Source: an uncultured Olsenella sp.
GTDB taxonomy: Bacteria > Actinomycetota > Coriobacteriia > Coriobacteriales > Atopobiaceae
Assembly (NCBI GenBank): GCA_900548775.1
Contig: URLM01000013.1
Coordinates: forward strand, 1 to 39,119
Direction: 5' to 3'
Length of the DNA: 39,119 bases
Positions 6,825 through 17,400 of the stretch are shown here, one piece after another. The notes under the pieces are model-generated. The model made no database searches, had not been told where the DNA came from, and saw only the letters and a list, made by a program, of their open reading frames with translations. A program made the position numbers and the translations under genes. The stretch's first letter is position 1. Each line of letters starts with the position of its first letter.

Positions 6825-8444
6825 CTATCGCTTCACCTTCCAGTACCCCCGCGTGCCGCCGATACGCTCTATGAGGCCGGCGTCTCTCAGAGACGCTCTA
6901 GCTCTCTCCACTTGTCGCTCACTCTTGCCAATCGCAGTCGCTATCTCTTTTGCTGTCACGATTGGATTCGCTTGGATTGCATCGAAAACAGCTCTCTCGG
7001 TCACCGACAGCGCCTTTGTCCCATCGACATTACCGACACCATTACCGACACCATTACCGACATTACCGACATCATTCCCGACATTTGTTCCGCTAGCTGG
7101 ACCGCTGACTTGGTCGCTAGGCTTGTTCCCCTGGCCGACCCTTGGTGGCTCAATCTCTGTCACAAGCGGGGAGGACTCCCCTCCCATACCCGGCAGGCGG
7201 AAGCCGGCCAGACCACTCGTCTCAAGTTCCAGCGTCAGACGCACCCGGTCCGGCTCCCAGAGCTCCTCGAGCAGGGGGTCAGGCTTACCGGCGCTGTACG
7301 TTCCCTCGCGCAGCGTGTCGTAGCCGCTGCCTGCCCGCTCCCCAATGTTGAGCAGACTGAACATAGAGAGGAGCGTCCCATTGCGCGGGTCGGACACGCC
7401 GCCCGCCTCCACCTCGTCTAGCGCAATCCTGAGCGTGCCCGGGTTGGACGCGATGATGCGGTCTGGCTTCCGCACCAGGACCACACCGGTGCGCCCGAAG
7501 TAGTCCGCATGAACGAGCGCGTTCGTGAGCACCTCTCGGACGGCTCGATGCTGTGGTGTGTCATCGACACGTTGCATGCCAGGCGAAAGCCTGAAGGGAA
7601 TCGGAAGCCCCTCTGAGAGCATGGGGTATGCCTTGAACCAGAAGTCGAAGACGTTGCCCGACCAGTCCCCGCTGTTAGACACCACTCGGTTGTTCCAGCG
7701 GTTCCCATCTATCTCCTGCCGGCAGTCAAGGAAGTAGTTCGGGAACTCACTCACAATGCGCCACGCATCGCCAAACATGAGCAGACCCGCCCGGGTGGGG
7801 TGGATCTCGTGGTCCCGCTCGGAGCGTCCCGCCGCGCCAATCCTCACAAGGAACGAGACGTCCGGCAGCTCGATCCAGGGGTGGCCCGGTCGCGTCTCCT
7901 TGAAGATGTTCCTATACGCACGTATCGTGCCCTCATTCAGGTCCTCGAGGGAGAAGCCCTCGTCGAGAAGCGCGGTGTCAACGGAGCCCGCCATGCTGTC
8001 GCGCACCAAAGAGAGGTACACGTCGTCCGTCACGTGGTAGTCGCCCTCGCCGTTACGCCGGAAGGTCCCCGTCTTGGGGTTGTTGTTGATAAAGACGGGA
8101 CGCAGCCGTCGGTCCGCACGTGGCACGTGGACAAGGATGAGCCTATGGTCCTCGTAGTCCTGAACGGAGACGTCGCTATCCACCAGGACGTTTGCACTCG
8201 CGCGCTGCGGGTTGTTGAGCCCGTTCCACAGGTCCTTGAGCATTGCCTCCGCATTTGTGATGCCCGTGGGGACGGGATATCCGTCCGGTCCCTCATCGGC
8301 GCCAAGGACGATGAGTCCGCCCTCGGTATTGGCAAAGGAGGAGTAGGTCTCCCAAAAGCTCCGGGGCAGCTGCCCCCTCGCCTCCTTGAACTCGAGGCGG
8401 TTGCCCTCGCGATAACCCTGTAACTCTCGAAAGTCGAACGCCAC
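6825..8444 (-). CDS. AlbA_2/Schlafen-like ATP-binding protein with winged-helix tail
   Basis: A 539-residue protein of the RecG-like/Divergent-AAA type (COG2865-like). Residues about 10-140 form an AlbA_2 (Schlafen) domain: E-x-N-R-L-E-F-K-E near 13-21, then SFANTEGGLIVLGAD. Residues about 295-395 form a GHKL-type ATP-binding region with VREVLTNALVHADYFG (Asn308, His312, Asp314) and GERAGSGYDTL. A Gly/Asn/Val repeat at 453-473 links to a winged helix at 477-535 (TAKEIATAIGKSERQVERA). It starts at a GTG 11 nt after pglZ and ends 1 nt before brxL, so it is part of the BREX operon. The role may be regulatory or nucleic-acid sensing; this is inference. A decayed copy of its tail lies at 29665-30170. 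Confidence 0.8.
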   Translation of the reverse strand: MAFDFRELQGYREGNRLEFKEARGQLPRSFWETYSSFANTEGGLIVLGADEGPDGYPVPTGITNAEAMLKDLWNGLNNPQRASANVLVDSDVSVQDYEDHRLILVHVPRADRRLRPVFINNNPKTGTFRRNGEGDYHVTDDVYLSLVRDSMAGSVDTALLDEGFSLEDLNEGTIRAYRNIFKETRPGHPWIELPDVSFLVRIGAAGRSERDHEIHPTRAGLLMFGDAWRIVSEFPNYFLDCRQEIDGNRWNNRVVSNSGDWSGNVFDFWFKAYPMLSEGLPIPFRLSPGMQRVDDTPQHRAVREVLTNALVHADYFGRTGVVLVRKPDRIIASNPGTLRIALDEVEAGGVSDPRNGTLLSMFSLLNIGERAGSGYDTLREGTYSAGKPDPLLEELWEPDRVRLTLELETSGLAGFRLPGMGGESSPLVTEIEPPRVGQGNKPSDQVSGPASGTNVGNDVGNVGNGVGNGVGNVDGTKALSVTERAVFDAIQANPIVTAKEIATAIGKSERQVERARASLRDAGLIERIGGTRGYWKVKR

Positions 8445-8455
8445 GCAACCGCCCC

Positions 8456-11002
8456 CTAGAAATCCAGGCCAAAGTTGCGCCGGACAACGTAGTCGGCTTG
8501 CGCAACGGTCTTGTACTTGCTTGTTGTGCCATAGCGCTGGTCAACGCGAAGGGTGAGGCGAGCGCCGTTGGCCACGTCCTGTGCCACCGCAAGCGTCACC
8601 GGGATGCGGCGCTCCTCCGCACTGCGAGAGGAGCTCGCAACCTCGATGGGCTTTGTCTCCGAGTGCAGCTGCCCCTGTGCGTCGTAGAGCCCCGCCTGCA
8701 GGCTCACGGGCAGCACGCCATCGCCCACGGGCTCTGTCTGGAAAATCTCGAACCGCACAAAGCTGCCCGTTATGACCTTGGTACCACCCGTGAGAAGATC
8801 GACACCCACAGGGGTGGCAGAGCCCCTCGCCTTGGCACGCGTAAGACGCACGCAAGGCACGACTGCTTCCTGCAACGTCATCCCGCCATGTACGAAGCGT
8901 GCGCCAGAGCCCGAGAGCCGCATTCGGCGCGTACCCCTGGGAAACCCGCAGGTGTAGTCACCCGAAAGGCCAAGCTCGGGAGCGCCAAGTTCGATGAGAG
9001 CGTCGCAGGCAGGAAGGTCGTTCGCCACGACAAAGCGGCGCGACTGCTTGGCATTGTCGGTCCCCACGGCAACCCCCAGGAACGGCACCTCGGCGAAATC
9101 GAACGACTTCGAGTCGCGCTGGTAGAGAAAACCATGATCAGCCACCACGAACACGCATGAGAACCCCAACTGGAAGAGCCTCGCGCAGGCGCGGTCGAGC
9201 TGGCCGAACGTCTCGTCTACTGCAGCAAACGTCCGCTCCTCGGAATCGCGCTTGTCGCCCGTCATGTCGATGACGTTGTGATAGACGTAGGCGAGCCCAG
9301 CCTCTCCCAATCGCCCCGCCCCCTCCTGGTCGAAGAGCCCCTCGTACGAAAGCACGGCGGCATCGGGCACCTCACGCCTAAGAATCTGCTCGCGATGCTG
9401 GGATCCCGTTGCATCGGAACCATCGACTGCTGCGTTGAGCGTCTTGGGGTCAATCGAGAGCATCTGGTTGGGCAAGAGCGACGCCATACCAAGCTGCGTG
9501 TAGGTGGGAAGAGATGCGAGCATGGCCGTACAATCCACCTGGCACTTTCCGCGATCTGCCACGCGACGCGACCAATCGACCCCCGCCTCGTACCGCAGCG
9601 CATCGGACACAACCACTGCTACGCGCTTCGACGCCAGCTCGGTAAGCACCCTGTCCTCGAAGAAGCGACGCTGCGCAAAGCCCTCCCAGTCGACAGGCCA
9701 CGACCCCCTCTCGACCACCAACCTCTGCCACGCGGCCGAGAGGTGATTGCTGTAGTGTGCGTAGGAAAGCTCCACCTGGTGAGCAAGAGGCTCAAACACG
9801 TCCGCCATAAGCAAGACTGCCTTTGACGCGACGAGGCCGAACGTGCGGTATGACTCGTCAATCGCGGACCAATCGGAGACGTAGCGGTCGAAGCATGTGT
9901 GGACGTCATCCACAGAGCCAACCTCAGACTCGAAGCGAGGAACGCGTGCGAGCACACCAGCGGCACCTATGAGCGCATCATACGCGCACCCCCACTTGGA
10001 GAAGAACCTCCCCGATGCCCTGCGCGCACGCACCTCGGCAATCTGGCTCGAACAGTCCACCCCCTGCGTCACGTCATTCGCAATCCGTCTGATGATTACG
10101 TTGTCGACGACGGGCAGGTAGCGGTGCCCGGCAAGCACCTCGGTGGGAAGTGCCTCAAGGTTGCACTTTGACGTCACGTAATCGCACGTCGCGTCGACAA
10201 GGTCAGTGAAGACGTCAGACTTCCGAGAATCGTTGGCCATATCGGAAATGACGATGGTGGCATCGGGCGAGAGCGTGGGTACCTCGCCGGTGAGGTCCGA
10301 GCACGCAGACAGCATGACTTCGAAGGCGAAGTCCTCCAAACCAGGCGCTTCAGAGCAATAGCCAAGGCCTGTCGAAAGGGCCTTCCAGAAGTCATCCGTG
10401 AGGCCACAGCGCTCGAGCAGGCGCATAAGGTCATCGGCGCCCTTCGCGTACTGCTCCAGCGCACGGGCGGCCATGTCACGCACCGCGTCGACCTTATGGA
10501 TTGCCTTGGATCCGCAGCATACAGACAGAAGCGAGAACACAAGGCCATCATCGGAGTAGCCGCCACGCATCCAATCGGCCCGTTCCACCAGCTCGCGCAG
10601 TGCCGTGCGGCGCTCCTTCGAAGCAAAGAACGCTGCGTGGGCCGATACTATCCGTGCCGCCTCAATGGGAAGCCCCGTATCCTCGGCCCAGGATGCCGAC
10701 TGCGTTGCCGAGAAGGGCCGGGCAAGCATCTTCACATCGAGCAGGAAGTCCTCCTCGATGCAAGGCGCTCCGCCCGCGCGATAGAGCAGGAAGCGCCCGT
10801 CGCGCTCATCGCGCAGCACGCGACGCTTCGTGGCTAGCGCACAGCCATGTACGTCGACAACCGTCACGCCAGGAAGGTCGAGCTCCCTCACGTCCTGCGC
10901 GAACTCGCCCGAGGCGTCCTCCCAGAAGACTATCCGTGCCTTCGAGCAGACGTCGGCGAGCTTTGCCTGTATGTTCTCGTCTAGCATGCCTCTATCACCC
11001 AT
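8456..11002 (-). CDS. pglZ: BREX alkaline-phosphatase-fold protein PglZ (type A)
   Basis: A protein of 848 residues from 11002, or 843 from the ATG at 10987, where AGAGG lies closer upstream. It carries a PglZ domain of the alkaline phosphatase superfamily: VVVSDALRYEAG with Asp467, and VVADHGFLYQR with Asp622/His623, both metal-binding signatures. The N-terminal opening (RIVFWEDASGEF) is typical of type A PglZ proteins. A beta-rich C-terminal region follows from about 720. PglZ is an essential core subunit of BREX. The gene begins 3 nt after the pglX stop, implying translational coupling. Length matches the family (about 830-880). Confidence 0.93.
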   Translation of the reverse strand: MGDRGMLDENIQAKLADVCSKARIVFWEDASGEFAQDVRELDLPGVTVVDVHGCALATKRRVLRDERDGRFLLYRAGGAPCIEEDFLLDVKMLARPFSATQSASWAEDTGLPIEAARIVSAHAAFFASKERRTALRELVERADWMRGGYSDDGLVFSLLSVCCGSKAIHKVDAVRDMAARALEQYAKGADDLMRLLERCGLTDDFWKALSTGLGYCSEAPGLEDFAFEVMLSACSDLTGEVPTLSPDATIVISDMANDSRKSDVFTDLVDATCDYVTSKCNLEALPTEVLAGHRYLPVVDNVIIRRIANDVTQGVDCSSQIAEVRARRASGRFFSKWGCAYDALIGAAGVLARVPRFESEVGSVDDVHTCFDRYVSDWSAIDESYRTFGLVASKAVLLMADVFEPLAHQVELSYAHYSNHLSAAWQRLVVERGSWPVDWEGFAQRRFFEDRVLTELASKRVAVVVSDALRYEAGVDWSRRVADRGKCQVDCTAMLASLPTYTQLGMASLLPNQMLSIDPKTLNAAVDGSDATGSQHREQILRREVPDAAVLSYEGLFDQEGAGRLGEAGLAYVYHNVIDMTGDKRDSEERTFAAVDETFGQLDRACARLFQLGFSCVFVVADHGFLYQRDSKSFDFAEVPFLGVAVGTDNAKQSRRFVVANDLPACDALIELGAPELGLSGDYTCGFPRGTRRMRLSGSGARFVHGGMTLQEAVVPCVRLTRAKARGSATPVGVDLLTGGTKVITGSFVRFEIFQTEPVGDGVLPVSLQAGLYDAQGQLHSETKPIEVASSSRSAEERRIPVTLAVAQDVANGARLTLRVDQRYGTTSKYKTVAQADYVVRRNFGLDF

Positions 11003-11005
11003 GCC

Positions 11006-14000
11006 CTAGGACAGACCGGAGACCTTCGCGAGGGCATCGCCACCATCGGTCCGGAAAAGCTTGTAGTTGTGGCGCACGCCATCGTCGAGGTCAATCTGCA
11101 CGTGCTTCTGGGAGAGCGGGTAGAGAACGTCGCGCTCCCAATCCTCCAGCTCGTCGACCATCGCCTGGTACTTGTCCGCCTTGGCGGCGTCACGGGCGGC
11201 ACCCGTAGCCCGCAGCACGCCAATCTGCGCGATAAGGCGCTGACGGAACGGCCGCACGTACTCGGTGAGCACGCAAGAGACCGTGTCGCGGTTCATGCGA
11301 TGCATGTAGACAAGCGCCTGGAAGCTGCCCCTGGGCGAGCTGAACATCCAGTAGATGGGGCGCTTGCCCGAGCCCTGCACCGAGTAGGTGTTGCAGTGGT
11401 CCTTGTAGAAGTCCTTGGCAAAGTACGTGCGCAGGTCCTTGCCCAGCACGCCCTCGATATAGGAGACGTTGGCGTCAAGCGCGTCTGACCCATACGCGTA
11501 GGCAAGCCAGTTGCGGAAGCGGCGCACGATGTCATCGTCAAGGCTCACGTCCTCCAGTCCAATCACCGGGAGCACGGCATCCTCATCGATGGCAAAGCCG
11601 CTTTGTGACACCTTCGCACGGTAGTCTTCCACCGTCTGACCGGCGTCCGCCAGGATGAGCCCCGGCTTGTCGGTTGAGTAGCGTCCGAAGATGCAGCCTA
11701 TGCCGTAGGATATAAGCGACTTCACGTCGCGCAACTCGTCCGCGAGCCGCACAGACACCTTGTCATCCGGCACCTCGATGGGAACCTCGCCCTCCATGTG
11801 GTAGATGCGGGCGAAGATGCGGTTGAGCTCCTCCTCGTTTGCCTTGAGCGTGTCGAAGCGCTCCTGGCACTCGGAGGACCAGCGGGCGAACTGTTTCTCT
11901 ATCAGTGGCTCGCCCGGTTGGCAGAGCGGATGCGTTGTGAAGTCCCACGAGGTCTCAAAGGAGTCATAGTCTTCTTTAGACGACGATTCGCATATAGTAC
12001 TGATGGTCGCAATTTCAGTGTTGCTGAACATAGCATGATTTACAGGGAGCGAAGTAACGCTACCTACTTCAAAATTCAAGGTTGGTGCCAAGAATTCCAA
12101 AAATTTTGTAGCTGTTGAAGAATTAATAAAGGCTTCGATTTGATATCGATGATCCTTCAAGGTAGGAAAATAGCTCAGTCCAGCTACATCAAACATTGTC
12201 CCTGAGGGGAAACTGCGTACGGCTATTTTTCCAGAAGAAATCTTGGGCCAAGAAATGCTCTCCATCATCTGGTAAGACATGCTTCGAGGCACCAGATGGC
12301 CAAACGTTTTAATCGCTTGACCATTATTCTTCCAGTTAATAACGTACTCTCGATTGCCGTACCATTTGCGATAAGAGCCGCCTTTGTTGTAGGGCACCCA
12401 TCCGTTTATCTTACCTGACTCCAATTCCCCCGTGGTCCCTGCACGATTGATTTCGGACGATGACACCTCATGCCAAAGACGTAAAAAAGTATCATTGCTA
12501 CCTGTAGTGAAGCCATTGCACCCATAGCCAACATCTCTCAGGGTTTTTTGTGTAAACGCTTGTAATTCCACTCCGCTCGCCCAATACGCAATTGGCCAGC
12601 CAGGGATGGACTTGAAGTCCTGCTGGTCGGCACGGTAGAACCAGCCGCAGTCCGGGTTGTGGATTGCCGAAAGCAAAGCTGTGTCCTTCTCCGATGCGCT
12701 CTTGCCGTCAACCAGCCTTACATAGGAGCCCTTCGCAGTGGTCTTGACATTCGAGAACACCGTCGCAGTTGTCTGCACAACCTCGCCGCCAATAGCATCG
12801 AAGCCGTGCGCTCCCAGATGAGCCATTGCTGCTATGCCGGAGTCCTCGATAAGGTTTTTACGCATCTTCTCGAACGAGCCGAGGAACATCCATGATTGCA
12901 TTGTTACCTCTGCCGCATAGCCCCGTTCACTGATCATCTGGATACCACGCTTGATGAAGCATGTGCATAGGTCGTTCTTCTCGTCGGGGTAGTTGTCCTT
13001 AACCCACTGGCTTGTCCACACGTCGAACTTGCCGCTCCCCATGTACGGTGGGTTCGCAATCACGCAGCTGTAGCGTCTTCCCAGCGCTTCAAGGGCCGCC
13101 TCCATCTTTCCAAGCTTGGAGGGCGTCTCTCTGTTGAAGACATCAGACCCTTTGCTCACTACCTCAAGAGTGTTCTCTACATCCTGCAGGTCCTCGGGCT
13201 TTGGGACGTAGAGGCTTCCGCACTCAGTGAGGTGTTTGAAGGCGTCGAGCAGAGCGTGATTCTCGGCAAGCGACGTGCCCTGAATCTCCTGTGCCGTGAA
13301 CGTGATGGGTTCAAGCACCGTGATGTGCGGGTCAACGTCCTTGTGAAAGAAGTCCGAGTCCTTCTCGCGCGCCTTCATCTCCAGTGCGAAGCTCGCAATC
13401 TCGGCAGCTCGCGGGTCAATCTCCATGCCGTAAAGGTTGTTCTGCAGGATGAGGGCCGGAATCTCCGCATCCAGGTAGCCCTCTTCTTGGTACATCTGGA
13501 AGAGCAGGTCGAAGGCGTAGACAAGGATGTGGCCGCTTCCGCAGGCGGGGTCGCACACCGTGATGTCCTCGGGACCGTCCACATTGATAAAGGGGCCCTC
13601 CTCGCCCTTCTGCGGGGCAATGTAGTAATCCATCTGCTCCGAGAGGCCCGAATCAGGATTGTTAAGCATCCACAGGCGGCCAAGCGAGTTCTCCGCGAGG
13701 AAACGCACGATGTAGTTGGGAGTGAACAGCTGCGTGGCCGGGGCGATGTCTTTGGACTTCGCCTTATCCTTACTCTCGTTCCATTCCTTGCGACGCTCCG
13801 CAATGTAGAACTGGTAGAGCCAGCCCAGGACCTCGACCGACTTGCATGCTTCATTGTCCATGCCTGCGACGATGTGGGCGAGCACGCCGTCCTCCGCCGT
13901 AAGGTTGGTGGGATGAAGCAGCCTCATGGCACTCCCCTCCTCCAGGCTTCCGCCAAAGAGGTAGCCCATGGAGTCCCGGTACGCGTCGCACGCGGAGAGC

Positions 14001-14425
14001 AGGAGCAGCGTGTAGGCCTCGCCAAGGGGATCTTGCGCAGGCGTGTCACCGTCCAGCAGCGAAAGCACCCTCTGCCGGTTTGCCTGGGAAAGAGGGAACT
14101 CTGGATGCAGGATGCCCTGGCGCGCGTCCGCAAGAATTGCGGGCAGGCTCTCGTCGGGGCGCGTCGTGACGCAGCCCACCGGCGTGTAGCCCCGCACGTC
14201 CATGAAGCGCAGGGCGCAAAGACGGTTGAACCATGTGTATGCGACGCGTTCCACGAGGGCGTCGGGATCCGCCTCCGCAAGCCGCTCCAGGCGCGCCACA
14301 TCCTCCGGGAAGGCAAGGCGCTCGGCACTTTCGGGCTTGAGCACGCGCTCCAGGCTGTTGGAGACGTCCTTGCGCAGGGCGTCACGGGCACCCTGGGCGA
14401 GCCTGGCTATACGGTTGGAGTCCAT
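11006..14425 (-). CDS. pglX: BREX-1 adenine-specific DNA methyltransferase PglX
   Basis: A 1139-residue protein from the ATG at 14425, preceded by AGGAGG; the frame is open further upstream, but that overlaps brxC. It is an N6-adenine methyltransferase that marks host DNA and sets BREX sequence specificity. Motif I is DPACGSG (292-298), the catalytic motif IV is NPPY (458-461), and the NLYGMEIDPRAAEIA strand (about 330-344) binds AdoMet. Residues about 595-825 (11950-12640) form the target-recognition region. This stretch is visibly AT-richer than the rest, suggesting an exchanged specificity domain. The gene lies 10 nt after brxC and 3 nt before pglZ. Confidence 0.95.
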   Translation of the reverse strand: MDSNRIARLAQGARDALRKDVSNSLERVLKPESAERLAFPEDVARLERLAEADPDALVERVAYTWFNRLCALRFMDVRGYTPVGCVTTRPDESLPAILADARQGILHPEFPLSQANRQRVLSLLDGDTPAQDPLGEAYTLLLLSACDAYRDSMGYLFGGSLEEGSAMRLLHPTNLTAEDGVLAHIVAGMDNEACKSVEVLGWLYQFYIAERRKEWNESKDKAKSKDIAPATQLFTPNYIVRFLAENSLGRLWMLNNPDSGLSEQMDYYIAPQKGEEGPFINVDGPEDITVCDPACGSGHILVYAFDLLFQMYQEEGYLDAEIPALILQNNLYGMEIDPRAAEIASFALEMKAREKDSDFFHKDVDPHITVLEPITFTAQEIQGTSLAENHALLDAFKHLTECGSLYVPKPEDLQDVENTLEVVSKGSDVFNRETPSKLGKMEAALEALGRRYSCVIANPPYMGSGKFDVWTSQWVKDNYPDEKNDLCTCFIKRGIQMISERGYAAEVTMQSWMFLGSFEKMRKNLIEDSGIAAMAHLGAHGFDAIGGEVVQTTATVFSNVKTTAKGSYVRLVDGKSASEKDTALLSAIHNPDCGWFYRADQQDFKSIPGWPIAYWASGVELQAFTQKTLRDVGYGCNGFTTGSNDTFLRLWHEVSSSEINRAGTTGELESGKINGWVPYNKGGSYRKWYGNREYVINWKNNGQAIKTFGHLVPRSMSYQMMESISWPKISSGKIAVRSFPSGTMFDVAGLSYFPTLKDHRYQIEAFINSSTATKFLEFLAPTLNFEVGSVTSLPVNHAMFSNTEIATISTICESSSKEDYDSFETSWDFTTHPLCQPGEPLIEKQFARWSSECQERFDTLKANEEELNRIFARIYHMEGEVPIEVPDDKVSVRLADELRDVKSLISYGIGCIFGRYSTDKPGLILADAGQTVEDYRAKVSQSGFAIDEDAVLPVIGLEDVSLDDDIVRRFRNWLAYAYGSDALDANVSYIEGVLGKDLRTYFAKDFYKDHCNTYSVQGSGKRPIYWMFSSPRGSFQALVYMHRMNRDTVSCVLTEYVRPFRQRLIAQIGVLRATGAARDAAKADKYQAMVDELEDWERDVLYPLSQKHVQIDLDDGVRHNYKLFRTDGGDALAKVSGLS

Positions 14426-14435
14426 GAGCAACCTC

Positions 14436-17400
14436 CTAGAGGATGATTCTCTCGTTTGCCTGCACGTGACGCAGCAGCTCCTGCCTGAGCGAAGAGACGA
14501 ACTCCTCCACATCCTCGGGGGTCGAGATTGCAGCACTCCCATAGCTCGCAGGTCGTGACAGGTCGGCATATTGCACCGTTTTCACCTGCGGCTCCTTTGG
14601 GGACACAGGACTTGCCGGAGGATTCTCCACGGTCTGCGTGGGCTCCGCTGCGGCGGGTCCCTCCGCTGGGTTCTGCAGTGGAGCAGGCTTTGGCACGGGC
14701 TCCACAAGCGAGTAGAGTCGCGACGAGCACTCTCGCTTGAACGCAGGAACGGCATCGCGAAGCGTGAGTACCTGCGAAGACCGCTCGATGCTGCTGCGGC
14801 AATCATCAAACAACTGGTCGCATTCGGCCTTCGCTTGTTCGCTGGCATCGTTGTAGTTCTGTTCCGCCTTGAACTGGGCGGCAAACTCATCGAGCGACTT
14901 GAGCGCCGATGCCTTAGCAACGTCGATGGCGTTGTTGATTGCCTCGCGCATCTGCTTCATCAGACGGTTGGCTTGAGGGGCGCTGCTCGTCTTGTAGCAA
15001 TCCGGGTTGGAGAGAATCTCTGCCAGCTGACGGTCTTTCTCCGATGCTTCCGGCACCGCTGAGATATTGGCCGCCTGCCCCATACGGAACGACTTTGCTT
15101 CGGCGAAAATCTCTCCCGGCCTGCCGTTGGCAAACGCGCTCATGGCGTTGATGTCATCGATGATGGCTTTGATGCCAGGGGTTTCGGAGCAAGTATTGCT
15201 CACGAACCAGTCACGGCGATGCGATGCCGCCTTATTAAGCTCCGCAACCTGCTCCCGGTAGTGCTGGGCAAAGGGCAGCACGGAAACCTTTGCGTCCGCC
15301 TCCCGAGCATCCGCAACCTTCGTAACCAGGCACTGCATGACCTCCTCGGCAAGGCCCTTGGCATCCGAACGAGGGGGCTCCATGCCGCCCGTGAACGCGC
15401 GGTATGCCGACCGAAGCGCTTCGACCTGCTCGGGAGAGGCACCGGCGGCAACACGTACCTCGATTCCCTCGAGGTGGGCGCCGGTGAAAAGCACGTTCGC
15501 CAGATTTGCCCCCTCGAGGGGCTCGTCGTCGCGCAGACACTCGATGAGGTCGTTGGACGCAAGGAGACCGACTGCCTGCCGAACGGCTTCGACCGGCCAG
15601 CCGTACTGGCCCCCCGAAAATACGGCCTCCAGCGAGTTCTGTGACGTGCCACCCACAACGCACCGCGCGGCGCTCGCACTGATGCGCTTAATCTGGCGCA
15701 GCACTTCACCGCAATACTCGGGCAAAGACTCCCCGGGCATGAGCTTGTCGTCCATAGCCGATTTGTACACGCTCTTGTTGTCAAAGGGAATCGTGAGCAT
15801 GCGCAGGTAAGGATAGGAGAGACTGATCATCTCGAGCACTGCGCTGTCGAGTCGATCAGAACCCTGGCCAGTAACGTTATCCGATATGTCCGAAAGGTTC
15901 GAGCCCCAGAGCGCATCGTTGAGCTGGGAGGAGAGCGAGGCAATAATCTCGCGCCTGCGTTGCTCGTTGGCCGCCTTCTTCTCGGCAAGAATCGTCGCGC
16001 GCCTGCCGCCACCCGCCTCGAGCTCGCGGCCTACGTAGGCATTGGTCTGCATCCACAGGCGTGTCTCTGTAACGATGCTTGTCTCGCGAGGCAGCGCCAC
16101 CGAGAGGTGCTTGGGGGCTGCGTACATATATTGTTTGTCCGCCCCCGGCGTTAGGTCGGTCATCACGTCGACCTTGAGCTCGCTCTTTTGCTGCCCGATG
16201 GCCACACCGTCGACCGTGAGGTCATAGGCGAATGACGTGGAAAAGCCCTGGTTGACGTACTTGACCTTGGTACGGTCGAGTACTTCCTCGCGTAGCAGCT
16301 TGCCAATCTGGCGCGAGACCTCCCCCTCCGTGAGGGGTTCGCGCTTGATCTCCTCCTCGACGTCCTTCTCGTCGTCGGTCATGTACTCGTAGGCGTCACC
16401 GTTGCGGCGGATGTAGGTCTGGGCGTCCAGCTCGCGGAGCACGCGGGTGATGTGCTCCTCAAGCTCCGCCGCGTTCTGCGAGAAGCCGCCGTAGAGGAGC
16501 ACGCGCAGGTTCTTGGGTGTTGCCTGGAAGCCCTCGTTGTACTTCACCAGCAGCAAGGCCTTGAGCACACGCACGCCAAGCGGATCGGGGAAGTGCTCCT
16601 CGGCAGTGGTGATTGCGCTGAACACCTCGCTCTTGAGCTCGTCGCGAAGGCCCTCGAACATGTCATCGAAGGGCACGAGGTCGCCCCTCTCCACATCGCC
16701 CTTGTCCTTGAGGGATACAAGGACGCGATGCGTGGTGCCCAACATGTTGCGTGCACCCGTGGAGACATACTCGCCGGTGAATGCCTCGTGATTGGAAAGG
16801 CCAACAAGGGCGTCGTGGAACATCGTGAACTGGTAGGGAACGAGTGGGTAGGTTGCCTCGAAGTCCTCTTCGTCTGCGTAGACGTTGTAGTGCTTGGCGC
16901 CATCCGGAAAGTCGAGCAGCACCTTGAAGTCGCCCTTGTACTTGTCGTAGAGCTTGTCGAGCGCCGGCAGCGCCTCTGGCTTCTTATCGAGCAGGCGCTC
17001 CTTCACTACCGTGTTTGCATCGTTTGCCGGAATCTTAATGAGCACCTGGAAGCGGGCTTGGATCTTGGAGAACTGGCCGGAGGTGTGCTCGTCAAGCTTT
17101 CCCGTGATTGCGGTCATCTCCTCCTGAGAGACAACCGTGATCCACGCCCTGCGCCCGCACTTGGTGTTGAGGTTCTCGGCAATGTCCTGCAGCATCTGCA
17201 GCAGCGGGACGCTGTCGGCGATGTATTGACCCATCTCGTCAGCAAAGAAGTTGAGGCGGAAGCCCGGATGCTCAACACTCCTCTTGTCGATGTATTCCTT
17301 GCACCATGTGGCAAAGTCCTCGGGCGTGGGGTGGTAGTTCTTCTGGTAGTACTCGAAGACATTGGTCGTGGTGCCCTCGGGCTGGCCGGTCACGCGGTCA

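Noticed and set aside
7015..7090. Short tandem repeats resembling a CRISPR array
   Set aside because: Units are 9 bp with no unique spacers and lie in frame inside a gene; it is a linker repeat.
13232..14446. Long plus-strand open frame opposite pglX
   Set aside because: Antisense shadow; composition is Val/Arg/Leu-rich with no domain, and pglX covers it fully.
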